Shown here one piece after another: positions 21,761 through 33,000 of a DNA stretch of 64,000 nucleotides (position 1 is its first letter; every line of letters begins with the position of its first letter). The DNA is from Undaria pinnatifida (lineage: Eukaryota > Sar > Phaeophyceae > Laminariales > Alariaceae). Below the pieces are notes generated by a model. The model was not told where the DNA came from, ran no database searches, and saw only the letters and a list, made by a program, of their open reading frames with translations. The stretch is from the NCBI GenBank assembly GCA_012845835.1, contig JABAKD010000013.1:6647628-6711627 (forward strand), in the 5' to 3' direction. The position numbers and the translations under genes were made by a program.

Positions 21761-22008
21761 TTTAAGTTGCTAAAACTATCACGGAGACGGTTTACGTATG
21801 ACGTGACTGACTCGTTTGAACCCTGAGTAAAAAAAAAACTTGTTCAAGTTGCTAAAACTATCACGGAGACGGTTTACGTATGACGTGACTGACTCGTTTG
21901 AACCCTGAGTCAGAAAAAAACTGGTTCAAGTTGCTAAAACTATCACGGAGACGGTTTACGTATGACGTGACTGCCTCATTTGGACCCTGAGTCAGAGTAA
22001 CGATCTGC
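21761..22008 (+). repeat. 82-bp tandem repeat in the palindrome loop (about 3 copies)
   Basis: Copies anchored on AAGTTGCTAAAACTATCACG start at 21764, 21846 and 21928, exactly 82 bp apart. Each continues GAGACGGTTTACGTATGACG and ends CCCTGAGT plus an A run. They are antisense copies of the gag segment that ends the left arm. Confidence 0.85.
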
Positions 22009-22067
22009 CCTACCGAGGGTGCTAAAACGTCTGCTGACAGGTACGACGCTTCGAAAGCTGTTTTCAT
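21950..22067 (-). pseudogene. LTR-retrotransposon gag fragment (right arm)
   Basis: The minus frame reads KTAFEASYLSADVLAPSVGQ and TLTQGPNEAVTSYVNRLRDS, the diverged mirror of the left-arm gag. Several amino-acid differences show the arms have been separate for some time. Confidence 0.55.
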
Positions 22068-22229
22068 TTCCGACCATGAGGTCGGTTAAGCACTCCTCTC
22101 GGTATCTGACAGTTGTCTATCTCCATCGGCACTACGTCTCCAGGGGATTCCTAGGATCCTGTCATCCCAAGTGGACACCTCTTACAAGACGCGCGCGTTT
22201 GCACGTCTGAAAAAGGGGGGAGGGTGATT

Positions 22230-22430
22230 TGGATACCAGTCCCTACCCCCTGAATCGTACGGCCTCGCTATCACTATGATCCTTCAAGATCATCCTGGCT
22301 CCTCGAGGCAGACTCTGAGGTGTTTCCTCATCGTTGACACTCGAGTGTGCGGTTGCCCACATAACCCACCTCGGTGTGTTTCCACACCTCCATCTGAGAA
22401 AGAGAAACCTGCGAAGGGATTACCGTCCCA
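22230..22430 (-). repeat. LTR-like block c (right palindrome arm)
   Basis: Runs from TGGATACCAGTCCCTACC to GGATTACCGTCCCA. It is the inverted partner of block b. Confidence 0.65.
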
Positions 22431-22926
22431 CACAAACCCGTTTTTTTTTCCATGAACCCTAGCGCAGGTGTACACAGATATGAGGCGACGGTCAGTCAAG
22501 GAAAAACGTCCAGCGGTCAAGGTTGTGAAACCGACCGTTCCACACTATAACCTAGTAGTTTGGAGTCAGTCAAGGTCAACTCATGCAAAATTGCCGTCGG
22601 TCAAGGGGTCAAAGTGCCGTCTCCTGACATGTTTGACCATGATACTGTGGTGGAGCGAGCTACAATACGATATCCAACCGCGGTGTTAGGGTCAGCGGTG
22701 TACTACAATGCTCATGCTTCATATGATCTCATTGTATTCGTGCAGCGCGTGTGTCGCATACCCACCTGCGCTGCAGTTCGGACGTACCCCGTTCCCCGGC
22801 GGCCCGGCGTACATCGGTAGTACTACTATTTCGTGTAGCTGACGCTCTATTCGTTATGTTTTTCGACAAATTCCCCCTCTGAATACACCATACACATGCA
22901 GACACCGTACATATACGTTGTATGCT

Positions 22927-23112
22927 AAGGGGAGTCGCCAGCCTATGTCCTTGGTGAGGACACACACACCGTAGTACGGGCGATCGGCAGTAACACACAC
23001 AGCTTGTAAAGGTGAGTTTCGACGACATCTTGTTCGATCTCACAGCTGGAGTGTATTTTGATTTTTTATTATACAAATATTGTTCGATCTCACAGCTGGA
23101 GTGTGTTTTGAT
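22927..23112 (+). repeat. Dispersed repeat, CACAGCTTGCAAAG family (with internal duplication)
   Basis: Shares GTCGCCAGCCTATGTCCTT and ACACACACAGCTTGTAAAG with the copy at 49.4 kb. The tail TGTTCGATCTCACAGCTGGA is present twice (about 23031 and 23076). Confidence 0.6.
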
Positions 23113-26100
23113 TTTCTTGTGATACGTACCTACAGTAGTACCAGGTACTCGTGTCACACTCCAGATAACACACCTCAGACGATTCTCGTACCTTGTTTTC
23201 TCGACCACGGAGAGAGTGCTAACGCCAAGGCGGCACCTATAGAAATATGTTGACGAGAATTCCCCAAATCAACCAATTGTGTTGCGTATGCCCCCCTCGT
23301 TGTGGAAAAGGGAGCTGGGAAAATCGTCCCAAGGGGATGTTATCTTGCGTGTTTTACTATGTGCAGTACAGCAGTAGTAGTATCATTGCATTGATACCAT
23401 ATATCTAAAATATCGAGTAACGAATACCCCCAGACCCGGTGCTCGTGTAATACAACAACAGCCAGTGCTCGAGTTCCGACGAAATGCTCGATCTCACAGG
23501 CAGCTGAATGTATTATTAATAGTGTCTTCTTGATGTTTGATAAGAGATGAAGTGTTCGTAAAGTTGCGCTTTGTTTGTGGTCTCCACATTAAGCTAGTGC
23601 TTCCTCCCGTCTATTATACGTTCAGCACAACAACCAGTGTTGCCTCCTCCTAGAGAGACGCGCTCGGTGGTTGTGGTAAGAGCCCGGCCCTTGACATGAG
23701 CTGCCTGTCCATTCCAAAATCGAAGATCCTGCGGTATATGCACGTGCCAAATGCTATATACCTGGACCTGGCAGGTATACTGTGGTCTAACCTGTAATGC
23801 ACCTGGTATTTACATGACTTTATCGTCTATACCCGATACCTGGTGTGATACACCAGGCATCTGGTGCCTGGCATTGATATAGTGCCATGCTGTATCACAG
23901 CTTACGAGCTCTAAAGCAAGTATTTGCGAAGTTCCTGCTATAGGCTGATCAGTAGACGGTCGACTGCCACTCGCCTGCAGACCTAGGCGGTCTTCGAAAA
24001 TGATCCCCTCTCTGCTGTACCAGGAGGTATAACGAAGTACCATGTATTTCCTTTATTTTATTTTTTTTCACACTCCTACGTTCCAGCTTCTGGACAAGCC
24101 ATGGTCACAGGTGTCGTCCCTTCTCCCTCCCGGTTCTCGCCTTCAATTTTTATCGCGCATAGGGTTCAGCAATCCCAGCGTTCGTCGATTTTTCTTCAAG
24201 TGTTGCTATCTCACGCTGTCGCGCTTTCCGCACGTCAATTTGTGCACGAGAAAAAATCCCTACGAATTTATACGAGTATGAACTCGGGGGGACTCGAACT
24301 CACGAAACTGACTATACCAGGCTCGAGAATAACCTGATAAGCCGCCGGGGCGACCATATGATTCTGTTTTTCGAACACCCCGAAGTGACTGCGGCGATCA
24401 TGACTGGACTTCACCGCCCGTGTGCCCTGGTCGTGTGCTTGGCATGATTTTTGATGGTAAGGTCTTACTTGTATGTGTATCGCGTCCGTTGTTTGGGCTC
24501 GGCAAGAAGTTATGGCACGGCACGGTGTGTGCGTGTGCGTGCGCGTGTGCGCGGTGTATCGAGATGCCATGGGGCATGATTCGAGAACCAACCAGTGAAT
24601 CGACGAACCTAGCTATGGACGAATCAACGAAGCAACGTGCCAATGAACCAACGAACCAAGTAACTGACGACCAAACGAACCGACCAATCGACGAACGACC
24701 AAACGGACGAACCACCACACAATTCAACAGACCGACCACCCGACAGACGAACCGACACTACAGCCTCAATTAAATGGTTATTTGTTTGGGCTGGCTGGCT
24801 GTTAAGTGGGCGGGTGGTGGGTCGGTGGGCGGCAGGCACTTCACAACGCACTGCAATGACAGGCCGTAGTACGGCTTGTACGCACTCCCGTATTGCCCAC
24901 CTCGGGGTTTGTTTGGATGGTGCTGCCCCGCTTGACGCGGCTTGCGATGCGCTGCCACCATTTGTTTCGCGGAATCGAGAGGACCTCCGCATCAATAGTA
25001 AGCGTGGCTCCCTACAAGTTGATATCATCCATGTACGATACGTACACCCGGACAAGTGTTGATGTTTAACTGTATGCATGATATGTATTGGCCTATCATG
25101 CACGTGCCATGCGTATCTCCAAGCTGTTTGGAAATATTTACCATGGGTGTGTGTGATATGTTTATGGGTTGCTTCTGGTAAAAAGTGCGTATTTTAGAAG
25201 CAGCGCCTTTTCGCCCTTGTTGTCTGTTGCAGGTTTTCGGTTAGGTAAGCAGCTCAGTTCAATTCCTACAGCGACGTTGTCGCGCACTGCTGCAAAATTG
25301 AGTTTGTGTCCGTCACGGCTAAAAGGGGTCATCGTACCGAGTACAGTTGTTTCGACGGAGCACGGTTTTTCGGTTCGTCGCATCGTGCAAGCTCACGCTT
25401 GGCTTAGCTTGGCTTAGCTTAGCTTGGGTTAAAATGGCTTAGGCTGGCTTAGATTGAGTGCACTTTTGCTGTGATGTGCAAGTAATACAGCCGCCCGCGG
25501 ACCGCATTAGAGTGTAATAGTGCATCATTTCTGTGTTATTGTTACTGCAGTGTGAATACTGTGTTTGACACCGGGTTTTACCTGTTGTGGCGTTGGCAAG
25601 TTGCAACAGCATCTGTGGGCTTCTTTTGCTCTATCATTTACCTTGCGATGTCTTTGGATCGTTCGCGGTACTCCTGTGGAATTCCAAACCGCACGCATGG
25701 CAACTTTGTGTTTTATTTCGCCTACAGTATAGGCCAACGAGAAACTCGTACTTGGAGTGAGCCTAAGATTCTTGTTGTGACAACACCCTTGATTCTAACA
25801 ACCTTGAGCATGGGCTATTATGTAAGACTTGGTGTAGCGCTTGCCGCTGAGCACGATTTCTTAGTCCAATTTTTTTTGGCGTCCGCCCAACAGTGAGGAT
25901 CGCTTTCTTATTAGGCACTTAGTTGTGCGCGGGCCTGTACTCTGTCGTACGGTAGTGATGTGCTTTCACGTTTGTGAGGTTCCTGACTTGACCTGCTGTA
26001 GCTCCATACTTCATCCAACAAGTCAGTTTTAACATGCAGCCGTGTTTAACCCGATGCGGTAGGTATGTTGTGAATACCGTTGTAAAAACACGAATGGCAC

Positions 26101-26568
26101 GATCGTATTCCGCTTTTACCGATAACCGATAGCCGATATTGGGTAGTTTAATAGTGTGCGTCAGGGGCCAAACAAGGCTCGTCGGCTGCTGTCGTCTACT
26201 CGTGTAATAACGCTTTACCCCCCCCCCCCACCCTCTATTTTGTAGTATGGTCTTTAGCAGTTTCTATGGTGTATAGAACGCAATCATGTGCTACAGCAGC
26301 TACAAAAACGCGTGGTTCGCTGACGTTCTCATATTTTTTGTTGTGCCTCTCCCTCCCGTTCTGTTTTTCATATTTTTCTGCCGAAAACAAAGCTCTGGGT
26401 TGTTCTGTTTTTTTACTGTATGTGTAGGTGTCATTCTGTTGATGTAAAATATTTTTCTTTGCATGTTGTATTTTCTTCGTTTCTTATTATGTTTCTTGTT
26501 TGCTTTCTCTTTCTTTCGTTCTATCTCTTGCTAGCGTATCTCTCTTTCTGTCTTTTTTGTGTCTTCCG

Positions 26569-26626
26569 TCCTCTGCACCGCCGTACCCCGGCCGAAACTT
26601 CGATGGCTTGAACGAAGCGCAGGCGG
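26569..26626 (+). repeat. Upstream duplicate of the prolyl oligopeptidase start region
   Basis: GTCCTCTGCACCGCCGTACC through GAAGCGCAGGCGGG closely matches the coding start at 26857-26914. The ATG is not preserved and the frame soon stops. It looks like a local tandem duplication about 288 bp apart. Confidence 0.65.
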
Positions 26627-26854
26627 GGATTCGTGCCGTTTTTCCCGTTTCCTTACTATTTCCCCTTTTTTCCCGTGAAAGGGCGGGGATTCGTGTCGGT
26701 TTACGTTAATATATATTTGTAGTATATTATACGTATAGTTCGAAGTATTCCCTTTTCCGTTCTCTCATTTTGTTTTTGTTATTGTTTCCCTCTGTCACTC
26801 TGGTGTGCTTCATCTCTCACTATTTGCTGTTTTCTTTGTTTCCTTTTTGATCTC

Positions 26855-27059
26855 ATGTCCTCTACACCGCCGTCCCTCCGCCGAAACGTCGGTGGCTTGG
26901 ACGAAACGCAGGCGGGTACGTCGGTGGCAGTTGGTGGCTTCCTCTTGGCCCGCGCTGCCCACAACAGAAAAAAAGCGTTGTCGGCTAAAGCAAGGCGCTC
27001 CGACCACACCGACGAGTACTTCGGCGAAATTGTCGCGGACCCCTACCGATGGATGGAAA
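26855..27059 (+). CDS. Prolyl oligopeptidase exon 1 (residues 1-68)
   Basis: ATG at 26855; ends GGATGGAAA|GTGAGT in phase 1. Residues 45-68 ([20 protein letters not shown] plus WME) are family-like. The preceding 45 residues are not conserved, so a later start or an upstream exon is possible. Confidence 0.8.
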
Positions 27060-30000
27060 GTGAGTGAATACAACAATAAAAGCAAAACTGAAACTTGAAA
27101 AATAAAAATGAAAGCAGAAAACTGTAAGCAGCAAGTTAAAAACAAAATGCATACACAAAGCAAAAACAGAAACAAGCGAAATGTAGCACATGTACATACA
27201 CAAGCAAAGGCAGACAAACAGGTGAGCAAATGTGTGTAGGGTATATGACGAAACACCGACGAAGAAAAAGGCACCAGGCATTATGTTCGAGGAACTTAAC
27301 TGTACCTGCATCTGGTATTGTTTTCCCGTCTTCTGTGTGGGTGTCGCTGCCTTGACATGGACACGTAAACAGTAGCAATTTCGATGTTGTCCTTGAGGTG
27401 TTCTCGAGCGGTTAGCTACATACAGCAGCGTTCGCTGTTGTCCTTGAGGTGTTTTCGAGCGGTTAGCTACATACAGCAGTGTTTTTCTCTTGTGTTTGTT
27501 GATTTTGATTGACCACCGCCCACCTTCGAGGCGTTTCTCGGACAGGCAAGTGTGCGTTCCCTCGTGAACCTCGCTGATGTGACGGATTATGTTCAAAAGA
27601 AGTTGCTTGGCAACTAGAACATGGGGGTTTATGTTTGCATACGCTTTCTTGGGGCGGCTTATATTGCGCTGGGGCGTAGAGAAGACCTTCAGCGAAGCTT
27701 GCGTCAAGGAAACGAGTGCCACCGCGGTACATTTTGACGTTTGCGGAGTTCTTCCAAGGCGGGGGGGGGGGAAATGGGGGGGCGTGTTTACGACTAGGCG
27801 AAGCTTGGACAAAATAGTTGAAATGTACTTGACTCTAAACCCTCACCGTAACCGTATATATAGCCCCGACCGCCTGGGAACATTATTGGAACGTTCTGCT
27901 GAAATATGGCGCTTGTGTGCATTATCAAACGCTAATCGGTGTCGATTTTGGACCAAGATACAGTACTTGTTTTCAGCACTACTGTGATGGGTATGCGGAT
28001 GAAAGTGAGCGCGAGCTGCTCCTAGTGGGAGTAAACAAGCCGTGTTGTACGAGGTACGTCGGGATGTGTTATGGAGAGCCTTCGGGTCTTCAAGTACCGC
28101 TCGTATGATTTAGGTATGCAGTGCTCAGTTGATTGATTTATTGATTGGTGGGCTGGTTCACAGGTTGTCTAGTTAGTTGGTTGGATGGATGATTGGCTGG
28201 TGGATTGAAAAATATCAAACTGTTGATATATTGATTGAATGACTGGTTGGTTTGATTGGTACTTATGAACGATACCATGCTGCCATATGCCACGGCAATA
28301 CCGTTTTGTTCTACGACCGAGGTAAATTGGTGTAGGACACAGCTTTGTGTAGGTGTGGTTGGCCCCAGCTATATTCTTACCGACGGTTGATTGATTGATT
28401 TGACTGGTTAGTTGCCTGATTGGTTGACTGATTGATTGGTTGGTTGATTGATGGCTGGTCGCCTTTTTTCCTTTGTGGTTCATTTTGGCTTTCATGTCTG
28501 GCGGGCATGTGGTGATCATCACCCTGGCAGAGACCGACGACGAAGAGACCAAGGCATGGGTGGACGCGCAGATCAAGGTGAGCTGCGAGCGCTGCTCTTT
28601 GTACGGTACCTTTCGATTCGATATTACATGCTAAGATACGGTGTGATGTGCTAAGATCAGGTATCATATGCTAAGATGCGGTGTCATATGCTGAGATAAG
28701 GTATGGCATGATACGAGGCGATACGGTGGTATTCGATACGATACGCTGATGATACACTAAAGTATGATACGCCACGAAAGCTATACCTGTGCATGCCGAA
28801 AACACACACGCAATCACGAAACACACACGCAAACTTGAAAATAAATATAGACGCGACACTGGCGCAGACGTACATGTAGACGTACACACAAACACAAGCA
28901 TACTCCCAACGGAGTTTAAACGTCCCGCCCCTCCCCCTCCTCTGCCCTCACCTGAACCTCGCAGAAAACCGACGCCTACGTCCAGTCTCAGCTGGAGCCG
29001 GCACGCGGGGATTTTTTCGAACGTCTTCAAGAGGTGAACCGGCAGGAACGGGGCACGTGCACAAAGCTACAGCGGAATAGACCGCACTGCTAAGCAAGCA
29101 CGGTGAAGCAAAATCGTGCAGCACAGCTGTACGGTGCTGCGCAACGCTAGAACCACATTAATCAGACGAAACCACAACTCCTTGTGTCGTGCGCACGGGC
29201 GTGGCTCGGCGCACCGTATAAGTAGCACGCCACAGTACTAGTTTTGCTGCGCGGGTTTCGACAAGATCTTTGGGGGGGTGTATTGGGTGGGAGCTAAGAT
29301 CGTCCCGGTTGCGCAGACAGCGCCGATTGAGGCTATAAATGTGACGTGAAGCGGGTTGTGATCGGGAGCCTCTAGGTGGTTTCCGTGGCTAAGTGGTAGG
29401 CCATGGCGTCATCAGGCCTCACATCGACGGTAGCTACGGTTGGAGGGGGCGGGAGGAGGGGCGCTACTGTTCCCTATGGCGGCTGGGTAGACGGTGTTTT
29501 CACGGATGGCAGCCCAGTGCCAATCCTATTCGCAAACGTCGCCGTCGCCGCAATCGCAACGTTGTGGTCTCGGGAAGCCAGCACGATGGTAGGATTCAAG
29601 GATTCACACCTTGGACAGGCCACGATCTAGGTCTTATGATCATATACATCATCTACAGTAGATCCTGCATCTGCCGTTGTGATATGTTGTGCAGTATCTG
29701 TATATGAAGAGTACACGCCCAACTCTGGCAACGTTTGCTTGATGATGCAGATCGTTCGGCTCCCAGCCGGTAACATGAGCTAGACTGTCCAGATCTTCCC
29801 TGAACGACCTCGATCATCAAGTGGGGATCGGCAATCTGTACGACGTCTGGTAGGATTGCGACAGCTGCTACAGTAAGAGCTTAGAGCTTGTCTGCGGCGT
29901 TTTTGCGGGATCCCTGACTCTTTGTCCCCTGTCCACCCCCCCCGCATGCCGCACGCGATAGGTGTTCAACTACGACAAGTACAGCTCCCCATGGAGGGTG

Positions 30001-33000
30001 GGCGAATACTGGTTCTTCTACCTCCAGAAGGGACTGAGCCCTCAAGCCGTCATGTACAAGCAGGCGAGAGGAAAAAAATGAAGATTTGTTCGCGGGAGAC
30101 GTTTTGTACTTTTGCTTTTTGTTGTTCCGTTGAATCTCTTCCTGGTGCCTCGCCTTGCTCTGGTACACAACAGTGGACTAGCCGCCCTGGTCAGTCAACC
30201 GTTCCAATGTCTGGAACAATCTCGATCGATCGATCGATCCAATATCTCGAGCAATCGATTGTCATTGCCCTCGCGTTGCCGGAAGCGACCCTCGTCTCTG
30301 CTGCCGCACATGTTTGTTTTTATTTACTTATTTGCGTATTTACTTATTTATCAGGTACTGCTTTGCTTTTATTCATGTGTTAGTTTATTTATATATTTAT
30401 TCATTTATTTACTCATTTATTTGTTTGTTTGTTTGTTTGTTTATTTATTTTTTTATTTTTTTATTTATTCATCTATTTATTTATCTATTTATTTATCTAT
30501 TTATTTATTTATTTTTTCATTTATCTATCTATTTATCTATTTATTTATTTATTTTTTTATTTTTTATTTTATTTTTATTCATTTATTCATTCATTTATTT
30601 ATTTATTTATTTATTTATTTATTTGTTTATTTATTCATTTATGTACAAGGATCGGGCGGGGCCCTCGATAAAAGTTGGAGAGTAAAGATAAAGAGGAAAT
30701 CGGGAAGTGATGGGGGTACCAAGAGGTGGAGGTTTTCGCAGGGAAAGAAGTACAAATTGAAAAGTAGAAACAAAGTTGAAACGCAGTGTGAACGTCGTAT
30801 AAGTTCGAAGGTGACAATTTAAAAAGCGCGAACGCATTGTGTATAAGTGTGACGGTTACGAAACATTAATTCCCAAAGGACAGAAGGAAAATGAAAACGG
30901 CGAGGGAAAAAGCACCTCGCGTGAAAGGGTTGAAAATCGCTCTGGTCCGTGGCCGTGACATTGCCGTCCGGAAGGGGAAAAAATCCCATTGGACGTGCGC
31001 ATTTAGCGCCAACAATAAAGTTGCGGAAAACGGTGAAAATTTTTTCATCATTGGCAGATGATAACACGTACACTCTGGCGAGATGCACACATGGAACCAT
31101 GGAAACGAACGCCGTTTCTTCTCTGAACTCGAACTGCATCAGCACTGCCACCCGTGGTTGAACAGGTTGAAATTGAACCTGCCACGCAAATTGTAGGCCA
31201 TATGTGTAACCCCAGATGAGCATTAGACACCACGACGTCACGGGACTCTTTTGAACGCGTACATATCATAGATATGTATGCGCCCAGAGGGTTGAAAAGA
31301 CGCTAAAATCTCTCAGTAAAAAGATGAAAGAAAACTCAGAAAAACGATAACCGTTGGAAAAACATGAACGCCAGGCAAGCCAACCCATCATTGATACGGG
31401 GATACTATCCAGGAAATGCTACCCTGATGAACGACACACTTCATCATGCCAAAGTTCCTAAAAGACAACGAAAAACCTTGGTACACCGTGTATACTGAAA
31501 AGGAAGGCGGCGACAACATAAATTAACGCTAGCGAAACCACCCCGGTTTTCCTGCTGTTGCTGAACTGACTGTCCTAGGGAAAGATAGTTACAGGAAAGG
31601 CAGAGTGCCTGAGATTCCGCTATCGAAACACTTGGACAACCCAAATACGACAAATGAGGGCACAGGACACCGCACAAGGGTATGGGGACAGGGGGGGGGA
31701 CAGGAGGAGTAGAAGGGAAACCGCGGTAGATGAAAGTAGGAAGGAGACCGCAGACAGGGTAGCAAGGTACCAGGCCGACTAGTAGGTGGAACCTTTCTAT
31801 CTATGCCACTCGTACCGCCAACTGCTGCGGCTGCTCGGAATGTGATGTCTTGGTACTTTGATTTTTCCGTGAATTTATTTTTTTTCTTTTTTTTTTCCCC
31901 TTCTTATCCTTATGAAGGGAGTCTTGCATGGTGGGTAGGTGACGAGCCTGTTTTATTTGGCCCTCCCAGTCTTCCTTCTTTTACTTGTTTCTTTTTTCCG
32001 GGGTATTTTTTCCCTTTCTTTCCCCCTTGCATGTCCATTTTGGCTCATGCTCGGGGTATGTTTCTATCTCCCGTGCTTTGGCTCCCCTTTTTATTTATTT
32101 ATTTATTTATTTATTTTGTCTTGGTTTCTTTCGTTGTTTCTCTCTTTTACAAGGTATTTTGGTTTAATGAGAAGAACACAAAGGGGGGAGGGGGGGAAAC
32201 AGGAGGAGTAGAAGGAAAGCCGTCCAAGGGAATGGGGGCAGGGGGGGCAACAGGAGGAATAGAAGGGAGACCGCGGTGGACGAAGGCAGGAAGGAGATGG
32301 CAGACAGGGTAGCAAGGCACCAGGCCGACTAGTAGGTACATAGCACTTTTCGTCTTTTTCTGGGGTATTTTTTTCCCCTTTGTTCCCTCCTTGCGTGTCC
32401 AGGTTTTTGGCTCGTGTTCGGATTATCTTATTTTGGTTTTACTTTACTTTATTTTATTTCATTTCATTATGTTTCTTTTCCGAGCTTTGGCTCTCCTTTC
32501 CGGTTGGGTTGTTTCTTCGATTTCCCCTTCGTTTTGTTTGTTTCATTTTTTGTTTCATTTTTATCTTTGTTTTTAATTGTTTTCTTATTTTGTTTTTGTT
32601 TTTTGTTTTTTTTGTTTTTGTTTTTGTTTATTTCGTATTTCTCTCTTCCAATGTATTTCTGTTGCTGACGTATGTATGTTGTGCCTGTCGTACCCAGTAC
32701 TAGGGCATGACATTGCGTTGTCGAATGCATTACGATGCATTATCTCTGTGTCGTGGCTTGTGACCACAGAGCTGATCTTTCTAGGGTGAAGAATCAGTAC
32801 GGACACTGGGTGTGCTGGATGTCGACGAGTAGAAGAACGGTTTAATGTGAAGAACACACACACACACACAGGGCCGGGAAAGCAGCGCAGCCGCATAGCG
32901 GAACCCAAAAATGAGAACGGCAAACGACTAAAAAATGAAAGTGTAGGCCATACGTGTAACCTCAGATAAGCACTACAAGTATGTACGCACATCACGACGT

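Larger units (their letters stand above)
20901..22430. mobile_element. Rearranged LTR retrotransposon: large palindrome of two LTR-leader-gag ends
   Basis: Three LTR-like blocks of about 200-215 bp with TG...CA ends lie at 20901-21111, 21225-21439 and 22230-22430. The second and third are the outer parts of an inverted repeat with arms of about 500 bp (21225-21740 and 21933-22430). Each arm reads inward as LTR, leader, gag start. The centre holds three 82-bp tandem copies of the innermost gag segment. No pol sequence is present. Confidence 0.75.
22431..26854. other. Repeat-rich region without a supported gene
   Basis: Holds the dispersed repeat at 22927-23112, CCTGGTACC-type palindromes near 23.8-24.0 kb and an imperfect GAACCAACGA-like simple repeat at 24580-24740. 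A GGCTTAGCTT repeat lies at 25400-25460 and a C10 run at 26218. An open frame at 25552-25896 (115 codons, non-ATG start) has no recognisable features. The last 300 bp before 26855 is pyrimidine-rich with a TATATATT near 26708, and probably contains the promoter of the prolyl oligopeptidase gene. Confidence 0.45.

Noticed and set aside
24283-24345. tRNA-like sequence on the minus strand (GTGAGTTCGAGTCC)
   Set aside because: It has a B-box-like segment, but the T stem does not pair (GTGAG against CCCCC) and no acceptor 5' strand or anticodon arm fits. A similar GTGAGTTCGAAC at 60656-60690 suggests a dispersed repeat.
25552-25896. A 115-codon plus-strand open frame
   Set aside because: Starts at a non-ATG codon, has no motif and no splice context.
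30112-30822. A 236-codon plus-strand frame
   Set aside because: Mostly Tyr/Leu/Ile/Phe from the TTTA repeat, inside intron 4.
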